NCBI GenBank assembly: GCA_024278285.1
Contig: JAJRTM010000509.1
Span: 1-13,925, forward strand
Length of the DNA stretch: 13,925 bases
From: Planctomycetota bacterium
GTDB taxonomy: Bacteria > Planctomycetota > Planctomycetia > Planctomycetales > Planctomycetaceae
Reading direction: 5' to 3'
In this document: positions 8,080 to 13,925 of the stretch, one piece after another
Layout: the number at the start of each line of letters is the position of its first letter
Numbering within the stretch: position 1 is the stretch's first letter
Made by a program: the position numbers and the translations under genes
Notes under the pieces: generated by a model
Told to the model about the DNA's origin: nothing
What the model saw: the letters and a program-made list of their open reading frames with translations, nothing else
Database searches by the model: none

Positions 8080-9252
8080 ATGTCATCAAATACAGACAAA
8101 ACAATGAACAGCAATTACAAGCAAACACCAGAATACGAAAATCGTCTCCAGGAAATTACCGAAAAAGTTGAAGCAGAACAACGGCTCAGTATCGAAGATG
8201 GCCTGTTTCTCGATCAGCAAGCCGACCTGCTTGCCCTGGGGGAGTTGGCGAATCGTGTTCGCGAACGCAAAAACAGCAACTTCGCTTATTACAACACGAA
8301 CATCCATCTGAATCCGACCAATGTTTGTGTTTATCGTTGTCGATTTTGTGCGTTTCGGGCAGACCTCAAAGATGAAAAAGCATACGCCTTTTCTGATGAC
8401 ATGATCCGCGAGCGTGTCGAAGAAGCCCGTCAACAGGGGGCGACCGAAATCCATGTGGTTGGCGGTTTGCATCACCAGAAAAAGTTTGAGTGGTACCTGA
8501 ATATCATCCGCGTGATTCACGAAACCGATCCGCAGATTCATATTAAAGGATGGACCGCGGTTGAAATTAACTGGTTCAGTCACATCACCAAAAAACCTTA
8601 CGACTGGGTACTGCAACAGTTGCTTGATGTCGGTTTGGGAAGCATGCCGGGCGGCGGGGCGGAGATTTTTGATGAAACCGTCCGCAGCCAACTTTGCGAA
8701 CATAAAGCCGATTCCGAAAAATGGATTGAGATTCATCGAGCCGCTCACAATCTGGGCATCCGCACGAACGCAACCATGCTTTACGGTCATGTCGAACAAG
8801 CCGAACATCGTATCGATCATTTGAATCGCTTACGATTATTGCAGGACGAAACGGGTGGCTTTCAAACATTCATCCCGCTCGCGTTTCATCCGGATAACAC
8901 CAAGTTAGATCACATCCCCAAGCCGACCGGGCAGATGGATTTACGAATTATCGCGCTAAGCCGACTGATGCTTGATAATTTCGATCACATTAAAGCGTAC
9001 TGGGTGATGCTGGGCGAAAAAACCGCACAGGTCGCTCTTGGTTTCGGAGCCGACGATTTGGATGGGACCGTCATTCACGAAACAATTTATCACGACGCCG
9101 GTGCAGAAACGCCGCAAGAATTAACGGTCGAACAGATTCATCGCATGATTCAAGAAACCGGACGAACCCCGATGGAACGAGATACACTGTATCGCAAAGT
9201 TGTAAGAGATGGGCACAGTTGGAGCATCGGCGAACCGGTTGTGATGAGTTGA
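8080..9252 (+). CDS. mqnE: Aminofutalosine synthase, radical SAM enzyme (MqnE)
   Basis: Catalyses an early step of the futalosine route to menaquinone, joining the chorismate-derived enolpyruvyl benzoate to S-adenosylmethionine to form aminofutalosine. The radical SAM cluster motif is C83-VYR-C87-RF-C90. Family marks include EIHVVGGLHHQKKFEWY and DNFDHIKAYWVMLG, which fit MqnE better than MqnC. With ATG 8080 the protein has 390 residues; ATG 8104 would give 382 and lies closer to the conserved ENRLQEITEKVEA start, and neither has a clear ribosome site. A longer frame from GTG 8032 would start just past the repeat and is unlikely. mqnP lies upstream, so the two genes are a functional pair. Confidence 0.93.
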   Translation: MSSNTDKTMNSNYKQTPEYENRLQEITEKVEAEQRLSIEDGLFLDQQADLLALGELANRVRERKNSNFAYYNTNIHLNPTNVCVYRCRFCAFRADLKDEKAYAFSDDMIRERVEEARQQGATEIHVVGGLHHQKKFEWYLNIIRVIHETDPQIHIKGWTAVEINWFSHITKKPYDWVLQQLLDVGLGSMPGGGAEIFDETVRSQLCEHKADSEKWIEIHRAAHNLGIRTNATMLYGHVEQAEHRIDHLNRLRLLQDETGGFQTFIPLAFHPDNTKLDHIPKPTGQMDLRIIALSRLMLDNFDHIKAYWVMLGEKTAQVALGFGADDLDGTVIHETIYHDAGAETPQELTVEQIHRMIQETGRTPMERDTLYRKVVRDGHSWSIGEPVVMS

Positions 9253-9336
9253 TTTCAAGAAATACGAAATCCGAATCTCGAAATCCTAAACAAACCCAAA
9301 ATCATAAATACAAAAGACCGGTAGGAATGGAAAACA
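9253..9336 (+). other. A-rich spacer with a short direct repeat between mqnE and the VOC gene
   Basis: 84 bases, strongly purine/A-rich, with CGAAATCC repeated at 9265-9272 and 9279-9286 (14-base step). A GGTAGGAATGG segment near 9321-9331 supplies the ribosome site of the next gene. I see no promoter or terminator; the genes may be co-transcribed. Confidence 0.4.
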
Positions 9337-9747
9337 ATGTCTGTTATTGAAGTGGAAAGTATTGATCACATCACGCTGGTCGTTAATGATCTTGATGCGA
9401 GCCGAAAGTTTTATGTTGATCTACTCGGAATGCAGGATGTTCCTCGCCCAAATTTCAGTTTCAAGGGAGCCTGGTTTCAGGCGGGAAGCACGTTAATTCA
9501 TTTGATTCTTGAACATGAACAATCGGGTTCAGCAGGAAATTCTGCCAAACAGTTACGTTCAACGCGGGCACATCATTTTGCGTTTCGTCTGCCAAATGCC
9601 CAATCGGCCTGGGAAACATTGCAGGCAAGCGGCGTGGCTCTCGATGTGATTGCCGAACCGAAACAACGCCCCGATGGCGCGGTCCAGTTTTTCATCGCAG
9701 ACCCCGACGGACATCGTGTCGAAATCACTTCGGAGCCAGTGCAATAG
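9337..9747 (+). CDS. VOC/glyoxalase-fold protein
   Basis: A 136-residue protein of the vicinal oxygen chelate superfamily (glyoxalase I, dioxygenases, fosfomycin resistance enzymes). It shows the paired beta-alpha-beta-beta-beta modules: IDHITLVVNDLDASRKFY at residues 9-26 and FFIADPDGHRVEITS near the end. Candidate metal ligands are His11, His55, His80 and Glu129, so the metal site seems complete. The substrate cannot be told from sequence. The gene follows mqnE by 84 bases and precedes a small membrane protein by a single base. A link to menaquinone synthesis is only suggested by position. Confidence 0.85.
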   Translation: MSVIEVESIDHITLVVNDLDASRKFYVDLLGMQDVPRPNFSFKGAWFQAGSTLIHLILEHEQSGSAGNSAKQLRSTRAHHFAFRLPNAQSAWETLQASGVALDVIAEPKQRPDGAVQFFIADPDGHRVEITSEPVQ

Positions 9748-9748
9748 T

Positions 9749-9889
9749 ATGAAAATAGCTCTCTATATTTTAGCCTGTATTGTCCTGCCGATCGCGTGGG
9801 GAGTTTTCGTCAATTGGCTTTTTTGCCGTTGGGAAAAGAAACGTCGCCACAAACCAGGCGAATCGAATTTCCCCGATTACCAGATATAA
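9749..9889 (+). CDS. Small single-pass membrane protein, 46 residues
   Basis: The ATG at 9749 is one base after the VOC stop codon, giving a 46-residue protein. Residues about 3-26 form one hydrophobic helix (LYILACIVLPIAWGVFVNWL), followed by a basic stretch (RWEKKRRHK) and a short polar tail ending FPDYQI. The positive-inside rule puts the tail in the cytoplasm. I do not recognise a family. The tight spacing implies co-translation with the VOC gene. A longer frame from 9650 in the same phase runs through the VOC gene in another frame and is not credible as the start. Confidence 0.65.
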   Translation: MKIALYILACIVLPIAWGVFVNWLFCRWEKKRRHKPGESNFPDYQI

Positions 9890-9942
9890 AAATTAGTCAC
9901 AGGGAGCACCTGATCCAGATAAACCGGAACCCAAAAGTATTT

Positions 9943-10088
9943 CCTCGTTCCCAAGCTCCTGCTTGGGAACGCAAGAGGCAGAAGCTCCTGCTTCATGCCG
10001 GTACTGAAAATCATCGAAAATAAATAAAACTCACCGGAAGGAGGAGCTTCCCAACCGTCCGTTCCCAAGCAGGAGCTTGGGAACGAGG
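9943..10088 (+). repeat. Paired-hairpin repeat (family 3) upstream of argH
   Basis: A perfect 29-base inverted repeat: left arm 9943-9971 begins CCTCGTTCCCAAGC, right arm 10060-10088 is its exact reverse complement. Each arm is itself a hairpin (CGTTCCCAAGC / GCTTGGGAACG around TCCT). A second, shorter inverted pair (GAAGCTCCT at 9981-9989, AGGAGCTTC at 10042-10050) lies inside. The element ends 56 bases before the argH start. It fills most of the gap 9890-10144; the remaining bases show no other feature except weak A/T-rich promoter-like sequence near 10109-10130. Confidence 0.88.
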
Positions 10089-10144
10089 AGAACCTGGCGC
10101 TGTCCAGTTAGAATCATTTATTTTTTAGTAGAAAGTAAAATCGC

Positions 10145-11530
10145 GTGGCTCAAAAAGCATGGGGCGGACGTTTTACCGGCGGGACGGATCGCCTGGTGGA
10201 ACAGTTTACCGAATCAATCAGTTTCGATGCTCGCCTGGCTCCTTACGATGTGCAGGGTTCAAAAGCTCATGCGACGATGCTGGCTGAAGTCGGACTCATT
10301 ACGTCCGAAGAGAAAGAAACAATTTGCATCACATTGGATGAAATTCTGCAGGAGATCGAACGTGGTGAATTTGAATTCCGCATCGAACTCGAAGACATCC
10401 ACATGCACATCGAACAGGAATTAACAAAACGAACAGGCGATGTCGGACGCAAACTGCATACCGGCCGCAGTCGGAACGATCAGGTCGCGACCGATGTCAA
10501 ACTTTTTTTACGAGATGCGATTGATCATATCATCAAACTGCTGGGCGATGTGCAAACTGCATTTGTGCAGCGATGCGAACAGGATATTGATGTTGTTCTG
10601 CCAGCCTTTACGCATTTGCAACGGGCACAGCCGGTGATGGCGGTGCATTACTGGTTGGCGTGGTGTGAAAAGTTTGAGCGGGATCGTTTACGGCTGCTCG
10701 ATTGCAGAACCAGGGCGAACGTGTCGCCACTGGGCTGCGCAGCTCTTGCCGGAACGAGCTTGCCAATTGATCGCACACGAACTGCACAGCTACTCGGCTT
10801 CGATACCGTTTCGCCGAACAGTTTGGATGTTTCGAGTGACCGAGATTTTCTGATCGAATTCGTTTCCGACCTGGCAATTATCGCGGTCCATCTCAGTAAT
10901 TGGGCAGAAGAATGGATTATCTGGTTCACGACCGAATTCAATTTCCTCAAGCTGACGGATGCTTACACAACCGGCTCGTCAATCATGCCGCAGAAACGGA
11001 ATCCCGATGTGCTGGAATTGATCCGCGGGAAATCGGCCCGCGTGATCGCCGCCAATCAGCATTTGCTCACTCTCACCAAAGGGTTGCCGATGGCGTACAA
11101 TCGAGATCTGCAGGAAGATAAAATTCCGCTGTTCGATGCTTACGATACCATCGCCGCCTGTTTGGAACTAGCCGCTGCGATTATCGAAACGGCAACGTTA
11201 AACCGCGAGCAAATTGAATCTCGTCTTGAAGAAGGTTTTCTCGATGCGACCACGCTGATGGAATATCTCATCAAAAAAGGAGTCCCGATGCGAACAGGAC
11301 ACTCAACCGTCGGGGCGCTCGTTTCTTTATGCGAAGAGCGAAAATACAGACTCGCCGATCTTTCTCTGGAAGATTTGCAGCAAGCGTGTGAGCAAATCGA
11401 AGAAGATGTCTACGATTGCCTGGGCGTACAAAACGCAGTCCGCGCTCTAATTTCCACAGGCTCCGGAGGCCCCAAGCCAGTCGCAGAACAACTGGCACGC
11501 TGGCAGAAAATTATCGGTTCGCGAGAATAA
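10145..11530 (+). CDS. argH: Argininosuccinate lyase (ArgH)
   Basis: Cleaves argininosuccinate to arginine and fumarate, the last step of arginine synthesis. It has 461 residues, the normal length for the family. The start is GTG at 10145, giving [10 protein letters not shown] (first residue read as Met), which aligns with the family start KLWGGRF; the ribosome site (GAAAG) is weak. Family marks are [13 protein letters not shown], the catalytic His157 in FTHLQRAQP, and the fumarase/lyase signature [11 protein letters not shown] at residues 277-287 with the catalytic serine in its mobile loop. No other arginine genes are nearby, so the gene stands apart from an arg operon. Confidence 0.97.
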   Translation: MAQKAWGGRFTGGTDRLVEQFTESISFDARLAPYDVQGSKAHATMLAEVGLITSEEKETICITLDEILQEIERGEFEFRIELEDIHMHIEQELTKRTGDVGRKLHTGRSRNDQVATDVKLFLRDAIDHIIKLLGDVQTAFVQRCEQDIDVVLPAFTHLQRAQPVMAVHYWLAWCEKFERDRLRLLDCRTRANVSPLGCAALAGTSLPIDRTRTAQLLGFDTVSPNSLDVSSDRDFLIEFVSDLAIIAVHLSNWAEEWIIWFTTEFNFLKLTDAYTTGSSIMPQKRNPDVLELIRGKSARVIAANQHLLTLTKGLPMAYNRDLQEDKIPLFDAYDTIAACLELAAAIIETATLNREQIESRLEEGFLDATTLMEYLIKKGVPMRTGHSTVGALVSLCEERKYRLADLSLEDLQQACEQIEEDVYDCLGVQNAVRALISTGSGGPKPVAEQLARWQKIIGSRE

Positions 11531-11755
11531 AATAAATAACAACCTTGGTCATCCTTTGTGTGTTAGCCCGGATTATGCATTAGCTCGAATCATTCGTCAT
11601 GTATGAAAATGCTACACCTGATTCATTCTGGAAGAGGTAACAGTAGCAGAATAATACAGGCAGCCATAAAACGAAAACATGAAACAAACGTAATAATCCC
11701 GTAACTTATATGTACGATAGAGGTTACAGTGTTCATCTAACAGACGGATATTTTA

Positions 11756-11785
11756 TTGGCATGGCATCTGCTTTGTAAGTATTAC
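11756..11785 (+). promoter_or_regulatory. Candidate promoter of a short terminated transcript, with a small operator-like palindrome
   Basis: TTGGCA (11756-11761), 18-base spacer, TATTAC (11780-11785). The -10 box lies within a perfect small inverted repeat, TGTAA-GTA-TTACA (11774-11786), that could bind a dimeric regulator. A transcript starting near 11792 would end at the terminator about 80 bases on. Confidence 0.35.
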
Positions 11786-11791
11786 ATCACG

Positions 11792-11874
11792 GGGATGGCG
11801 TTGGCCCGCACTTTCCTTGTGTTTCTCAAACAAGGCGTGACCGGCAGTGTAGCTGGTTACGCCTTGTTTTTTTT
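11792..11874 (+). ncRNA. Candidate small RNA or leader RNA ending in an intrinsic terminator
   Basis: Inferred transcript of about 83 bases from the promoter candidate to the T-run. It matches no RNA family that I recognise (not tmRNA, 6S or SRP RNA). Its 5' half has CCTTGT (11815-11820), which can pair with ACAAGG (11830-11835), the same bases that form the 5' arm of the terminator. The two hairpins exclude each other, but the terminator stem is much longer and should dominate. It could also be simply the 3' end of a long argH message. Confidence 0.3.
11829..11874 (+). terminator. Strong intrinsic (Rho-independent) terminator
   Basis: A 14-base stem, AACAAGGCGTGACC (11829-11842) with GGTTACGCCTTGTT (11855-11868) and a single G-T wobble, a 12-base loop, and a run of eight T (11867-11874). 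It is the clearest terminator in the window. It lies 300 bases after argH, too far for a tight argH terminator. Confidence 0.85.
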
Positions 11875-11889
11875 ATAGACTCTAACTGG

Positions 11890-11985
11890 GTGCCACGGCT
11901 CTGTGAGCCGTGAGAGCTTATATTCAAGCGATTCTTTGTGAATAATTCCAACTTTAACGCATCACGGCTCACAGAGCCGTGGCAC
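11890..11985 (+). repeat. Paired-hairpin repeat (family 4)
   Basis: Perfect 23-base inverted repeat: left arm 11890-11912 (GTGC, then CACGGCTC-TGT-GAGCCGTG) and right arm 11963-11985, around a 50-base spacer. Each arm folds on itself. The GTGC foot is shared with family 2 and the TGT loop with family 1. There is no T-run, so it is not a terminator. Confidence 0.85.
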
Positions 11986-12129
11986 ACGAAAGTGTTATTT
12001 ATCGCAACTTCCCAGATGAACAATGCCCCCAGATCCCCCATCTTCCAGGTAATTGACCGAACCAGTTCCAAGGTAGAATCTTCAGGACAGCCAGAATGCC
12101 TATCTCTGCTTTGTGAGTGAACTGGTAAA

Positions 12130-12159
12130 TTGAACAACGGGGGACATCTCGGCTATAAT
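12130..12159 (+). promoter_or_regulatory. Sigma70-type promoter of the short-chain dehydrogenase gene
   Basis: TTGAAC (12130-12135), 18-base spacer, perfect TATAAT (12154-12159). It predicts a start near 12166 and a leader of about 85 bases before ATG 12251. It is the best promoter match in the window. Confidence 0.65.
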
Positions 12160-12250
12160 ACGGCATCAACTTTTGCTCGAATTCCAGATTGGAATCTTCA
12201 CCCATCTCTACGCCACTGCTTTTGGAAACATTACGGAAGAGGTTTTTGTT

Positions 12251-12988
12251 ATGCCGGGAAGGGTTTTTATCACGGGGGTTAGTTCTGGCATTGGGGCTGG
12301 CCTGGCGGCGTATTATTTGCAGGCAGGTTGGGAAGTGCTGGGGTGTTCGCGGCGGAAGCCAGCGCAACTTGTTGAGCAGGAAAAGTTTCGTTTTGTTGCC
12401 TGTGACCTTTCTCGGTTTGAACAAATTCCTGCTGCAATGGAAAAACTGTTTGATGGCGTCAGTGATTGTGATTTAGCGATATTAAATGCGGGCGTGTTAA
12501 GTCAATTTGGCGATTTGCAATCTGTTTCGATTGAGCACTGTCAGCAGGTGATGGCGGTGAATTTATGGTCGAACAAAGCGATTCTCGATTGGTTACTTGG
12601 TTCCTCAATAACGGTTCGGCAAGTAGTCGCGATTTCTTCCGGGGCGGCTGTGAATGGAAATCGTGGCTGGAACGCCTATTCAATTTCCAAAGCAGCTTTG
12701 AATATGCTGACACTTCTTTATGCCAGCGAAGCACCGCAGACTCACTTTGTTGCACTAGCTCCCGGTTTGGTCGATACGGCGATGCAGGAGGAACTTTGCA
12801 CTCTTCCTGAAGATGCCCGATTCCCAACGCTTGACTCCCTGCGTTCAAGACGAAACACTACCGAAATGCCCGATGCAGAACAGTTGGCTCCTCGTTTGGC
12901 AAACGCTATTGCTGAATTTCCTGAGCGGGTGAAATCGGGTCAATTTATCGATATTCGTAAGCTACCCTGGACTGGCAATCATCACTAA
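12251..12988 (+). CDS. Short-chain dehydrogenase/reductase (classical SDR)
   Basis: NAD(P)-dependent oxidoreductase of 245 residues with the full classical SDR set: cofactor motif T8-G-VSS-G13-I-G15, N79-A-G81, catalytic tetrad Asn104, Ser129 or Ser130, Tyr143 and Lys147 (YSISK). The basic pair after strand two (CSRRK, residues 32-36) favours NADPH over NADH. The start ATG 12251 has AGAGG eight bases upstream; a longer frame from 12173 is in the predicted leader. Overall layout resembles benzil reductase or sepiapterin reductase-like SDRs, but the substrate is unknown. The gene looks monocistronic, with its own promoter at 12130-12159 and a repeat palindrome following 22 bases after its stop. 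Confidence 0.9.
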   Translation: MPGRVFITGVSSGIGAGLAAYYLQAGWEVLGCSRRKPAQLVEQEKFRFVACDLSRFEQIPAAMEKLFDGVSDCDLAILNAGVLSQFGDLQSVSIEHCQQVMAVNLWSNKAILDWLLGSSITVRQVVAISSGAAVNGNRGWNAYSISKAALNMLTLLYASEAPQTHFVALAPGLVDTAMQEELCTLPEDARFPTLDSLRSRRNTTEMPDAEQLAPRLANAIAEFPERVKSGQFIDIRKLPWTGNHH

Positions 12989-13010
12989 AATTATCATTTC
13001 TTGAAATTAG

Positions 13011-13324
13011 CTGACTCTACCGGATTCTATGTGCCGGTTTGAGTGAGCAATAATTGCTTTGCATCAAGCTAGCAATTACTGTCGAGTTTTACTATTTTTT
13101 TGGCTGAAGGCCTCTTTTACCATAGCCTGGGGCATCGCCCCAGGAAAAAGGATCAGATTCACTTATTGGCTGAAAGCCATAAACAAAAGCATTGAATATG
13201 GCTTTCAGCCAAAGGGCCTTATTTTGATCTCTTCTGGGGCGATGCCCCAGGCTATGATGAGATTGGCCTTCAGCCAATAAAAAACGGCTTGAAATTACTG
13301 GCACATAGAATCCGGTAGAGTCAG
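13011..13324. repeat. Large nested palindromic repeat (family 5)
   Basis: Outer arms are a perfect 25-base inverted repeat (13011-13035 starting CTGACTCTACCGG, and 13300-13324). Within them, 13099-13142 faces 13233-13276 as 44-base near-copies that carry the hairpin CCTGGGGC-ATC-GCCCCAGG. At the centre, 13166-13180 (TTGGCTGAAAGCCAT) faces 13198-13212 perfectly. So at least three nested levels of inverted repeat are present in 314 bp. No clear target-site duplication is seen. Open frames on both strands here are products of the palindrome. It fills most of the 387-base gap before the regulator gene. A decayed arm is at 4080-4130. Confidence 0.85.
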
Positions 13325-13375
13325 GAAGTTTGCATCATACAAAACAACACGCAAAAAAATTGACTGCTAGTAAAT

Positions 13376-13925
13376 ATGACAAGTCTCACGGTTGAAAACT
13401 ATTTGAAGACGATTTTACTGCTTGGTAATCGAACCGGTGAAGCGACAGTTTCGACAGGGCAACTTGCAGTCGCGATGAATGTTTTGCCGGGAACGGTCAC
13501 AAGTATGTTGAAAACTCTTTCGGATTCCAAACTTGCCACCTATAAACCGTATGCGGGAGTCACGTTGAGTGATGCAGGGCGCACACTCGCTTTGCGAATG
13601 CTTCGCAGACATCGTTTAATTGAACTGTTTCTCGTCAACACGCTGGAACTAACTTGGGACCAGGTGCATGAAGAAGCAGAACATATGGAGCATGCCGTCA
13701 GCGATTTTTTGATTGATCGCATCGACGATTACCTCTCTCATCCAACCGTCGATCCGCACGGCGACCCAATCCCGGATAAAGATGGTACATTAAGAACAGA
13801 CCCAGCCAGCCAGGGAGTGCCTCTTTCTACTTGCGAGCAAGGGGCTCAATTTGAATTAGTCCGTGTGTTTAATCAGGATCCTGAATTTCTGCGTTATCTC
13901 AGTGAACACCAATTAACGATTGGGA
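13376..13925 (+). CDS. DtxR/MntR-family metal-dependent transcriptional regulator, C-terminus cut by window edge
   Basis: 183 codons are visible from ATG 13376 (MTSLTVENYLKTI). It has the winged-helix DNA-binding domain (STGQLAVAMNVLPGTVTSMLKTL, recognition helix about residues 38-48), then the dimerisation and metal-binding domain with His79, Glu83, His98, Glu102, Glu105 and His106, and the start of an SH3/FeoA-like domain (VPLSTCEQGAQFELVRVF). Glu102 replaces the Cys102 of DtxR, as in manganese-sensing MntR. The N-terminal ligand position (Met10 in DtxR, Asp8 in MntR) is Asn8 here, which is unusual. Such proteins repress metal uptake genes when bound to Mn2+ or Fe2+; no target is in the window. 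No clear ribosome site is seen. Confidence 0.88.
   Translation, partial: MTSLTVENYLKTILLLGNRTGEATVSTGQLAVAMNVLPGTVTSMLKTLSDSKLATYKPYAGVTLSDAGRTLALRMLRRHRLIELFLVNTLELTWDQVHEEAEHMEHAVSDFLIDRIDDYLSHPTVDPHGDPIPDKDGTLRTDPASQGVPLSTCEQGAQFELVRVFNQDPEFLRYLSEHQLTIG

Larger units (their letters stand above)
11531..12250. other. Long intergenic region between argH and the dehydrogenase gene
   Basis: 720 bases without a credible coding frame. From left to right it holds an unassigned stretch (11531-11755), a candidate small RNA or leader with promoter and intrinsic terminator (11756-11874), a paired-hairpin repeat (11890-11985), another unassigned stretch, and a good promoter for the next gene (12130-12159). 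Minus-strand frames across 11826-12424 run through the repeat or oppose the dehydrogenase and were not accepted. Confidence 0.6.

Noticed and set aside
8086..8820. Minus-strand open frame of 244 codons opposite mqnE
   Set aside because: It lies wholly antisense to a well-supported radical SAM gene, has no recognisable motif and mirrors the codon structure of the sense gene.
11561..11602. Possible degenerate REP starting TTAGCCCGGATT
   Set aside because: The opening resembles known REP sequences, but no convincing stem or partner arm is visible.
11890..11985. Bidirectional terminator
   Set aside because: The hairpins are strong, but no T-run follows on either strand, and the same design recurs at other sites as a repeat.
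11826..12424. Two minus-strand frames of 103 and 141 codons
   Set aside because: The first crosses the terminator and repeat pair, and the second is antisense to the promoter, leader and start of the dehydrogenase gene; the peptides show no domain.
13059..13304. Open frames of about 70 codons on both strands with similar peptide sequence
   Set aside because: They are produced by the near-perfect palindrome, which reads alike on both strands; no ribosome site or protein feature supports them.

Overview
The window reads as a chromosomal segment of a planctomycete, probably of the Planctomycetaceae (Gimesia/Rubinisphaera-like); the genus is a guess. Three things point there: a large secreted or lipid-anchored protein joining a beta-propeller, HEAT-like helices and a C-terminal CxxCH cytochrome domain (the 'PVC-type heme-binding' family); futalosine-pathway menaquinone genes; and intergenic spaces full of paired-hairpin repeats.

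Layout. Positions 1-3897 (minus strand) hold the upstream part of an F1Fo ATP synthase operon. In transcription order it is a small four-helix membrane protein in the atpI position, atpB (a), atpE (c), atpF (b), atpH (delta) and the first 198 codons of atpA (alpha), which runs off the left edge. The c subunit lacks the usual sodium-site residues, so a proton-driven enzyme is inferred. A REP-like hairpin pair separates atpF from atpH. Positions 3898-4327 form a divergent intergenic region carrying a decayed repeat arm and a candidate promoter for the rightward genes.

Positions 4328-11530 (plus strand) hold the PVC cytochrome-like protein, a candidate 22-codon ORF, mqnP (UbiA-type prenyltransferase), mqnE (radical SAM aminofutalosine synthase), a VOC/glyoxalase-fold protein, a 46-residue single-pass membrane protein and argH. 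The stop of the cytochrome gene, the small ORF and the mqnP start are packed head to tail, which suggests translational coupling. MqnP and MqnE serve menaquinone synthesis; the quinone, the ATP synthase and the cytochrome-like protein all belong to respiratory energy metabolism. Two repeat elements lie between mqnP and mqnE and another lies just before argH.

Positions 11531-13925 hold a 720-base non-coding stretch (candidate small RNA or leader with a strong intrinsic terminator, a repeat pair and a good sigma70-type promoter), a classical short-chain dehydrogenase, a 314-bp nested palindrome, and a DtxR/MntR-type metal-responsive regulator cut off by the right edge.

The most unusual aspect is the repeats: five sequence-distinct families share one design (two inverted copies of a short hairpin around a spacer), and almost every large intergenic gap has one. 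One family has the GTAG-plus-hairpin form typical of REP sequences mobilised by RAYT transposases; no such transposase is in the window. No tRNA, rRNA, CRISPR array, intact IS element or phage gene was seen.
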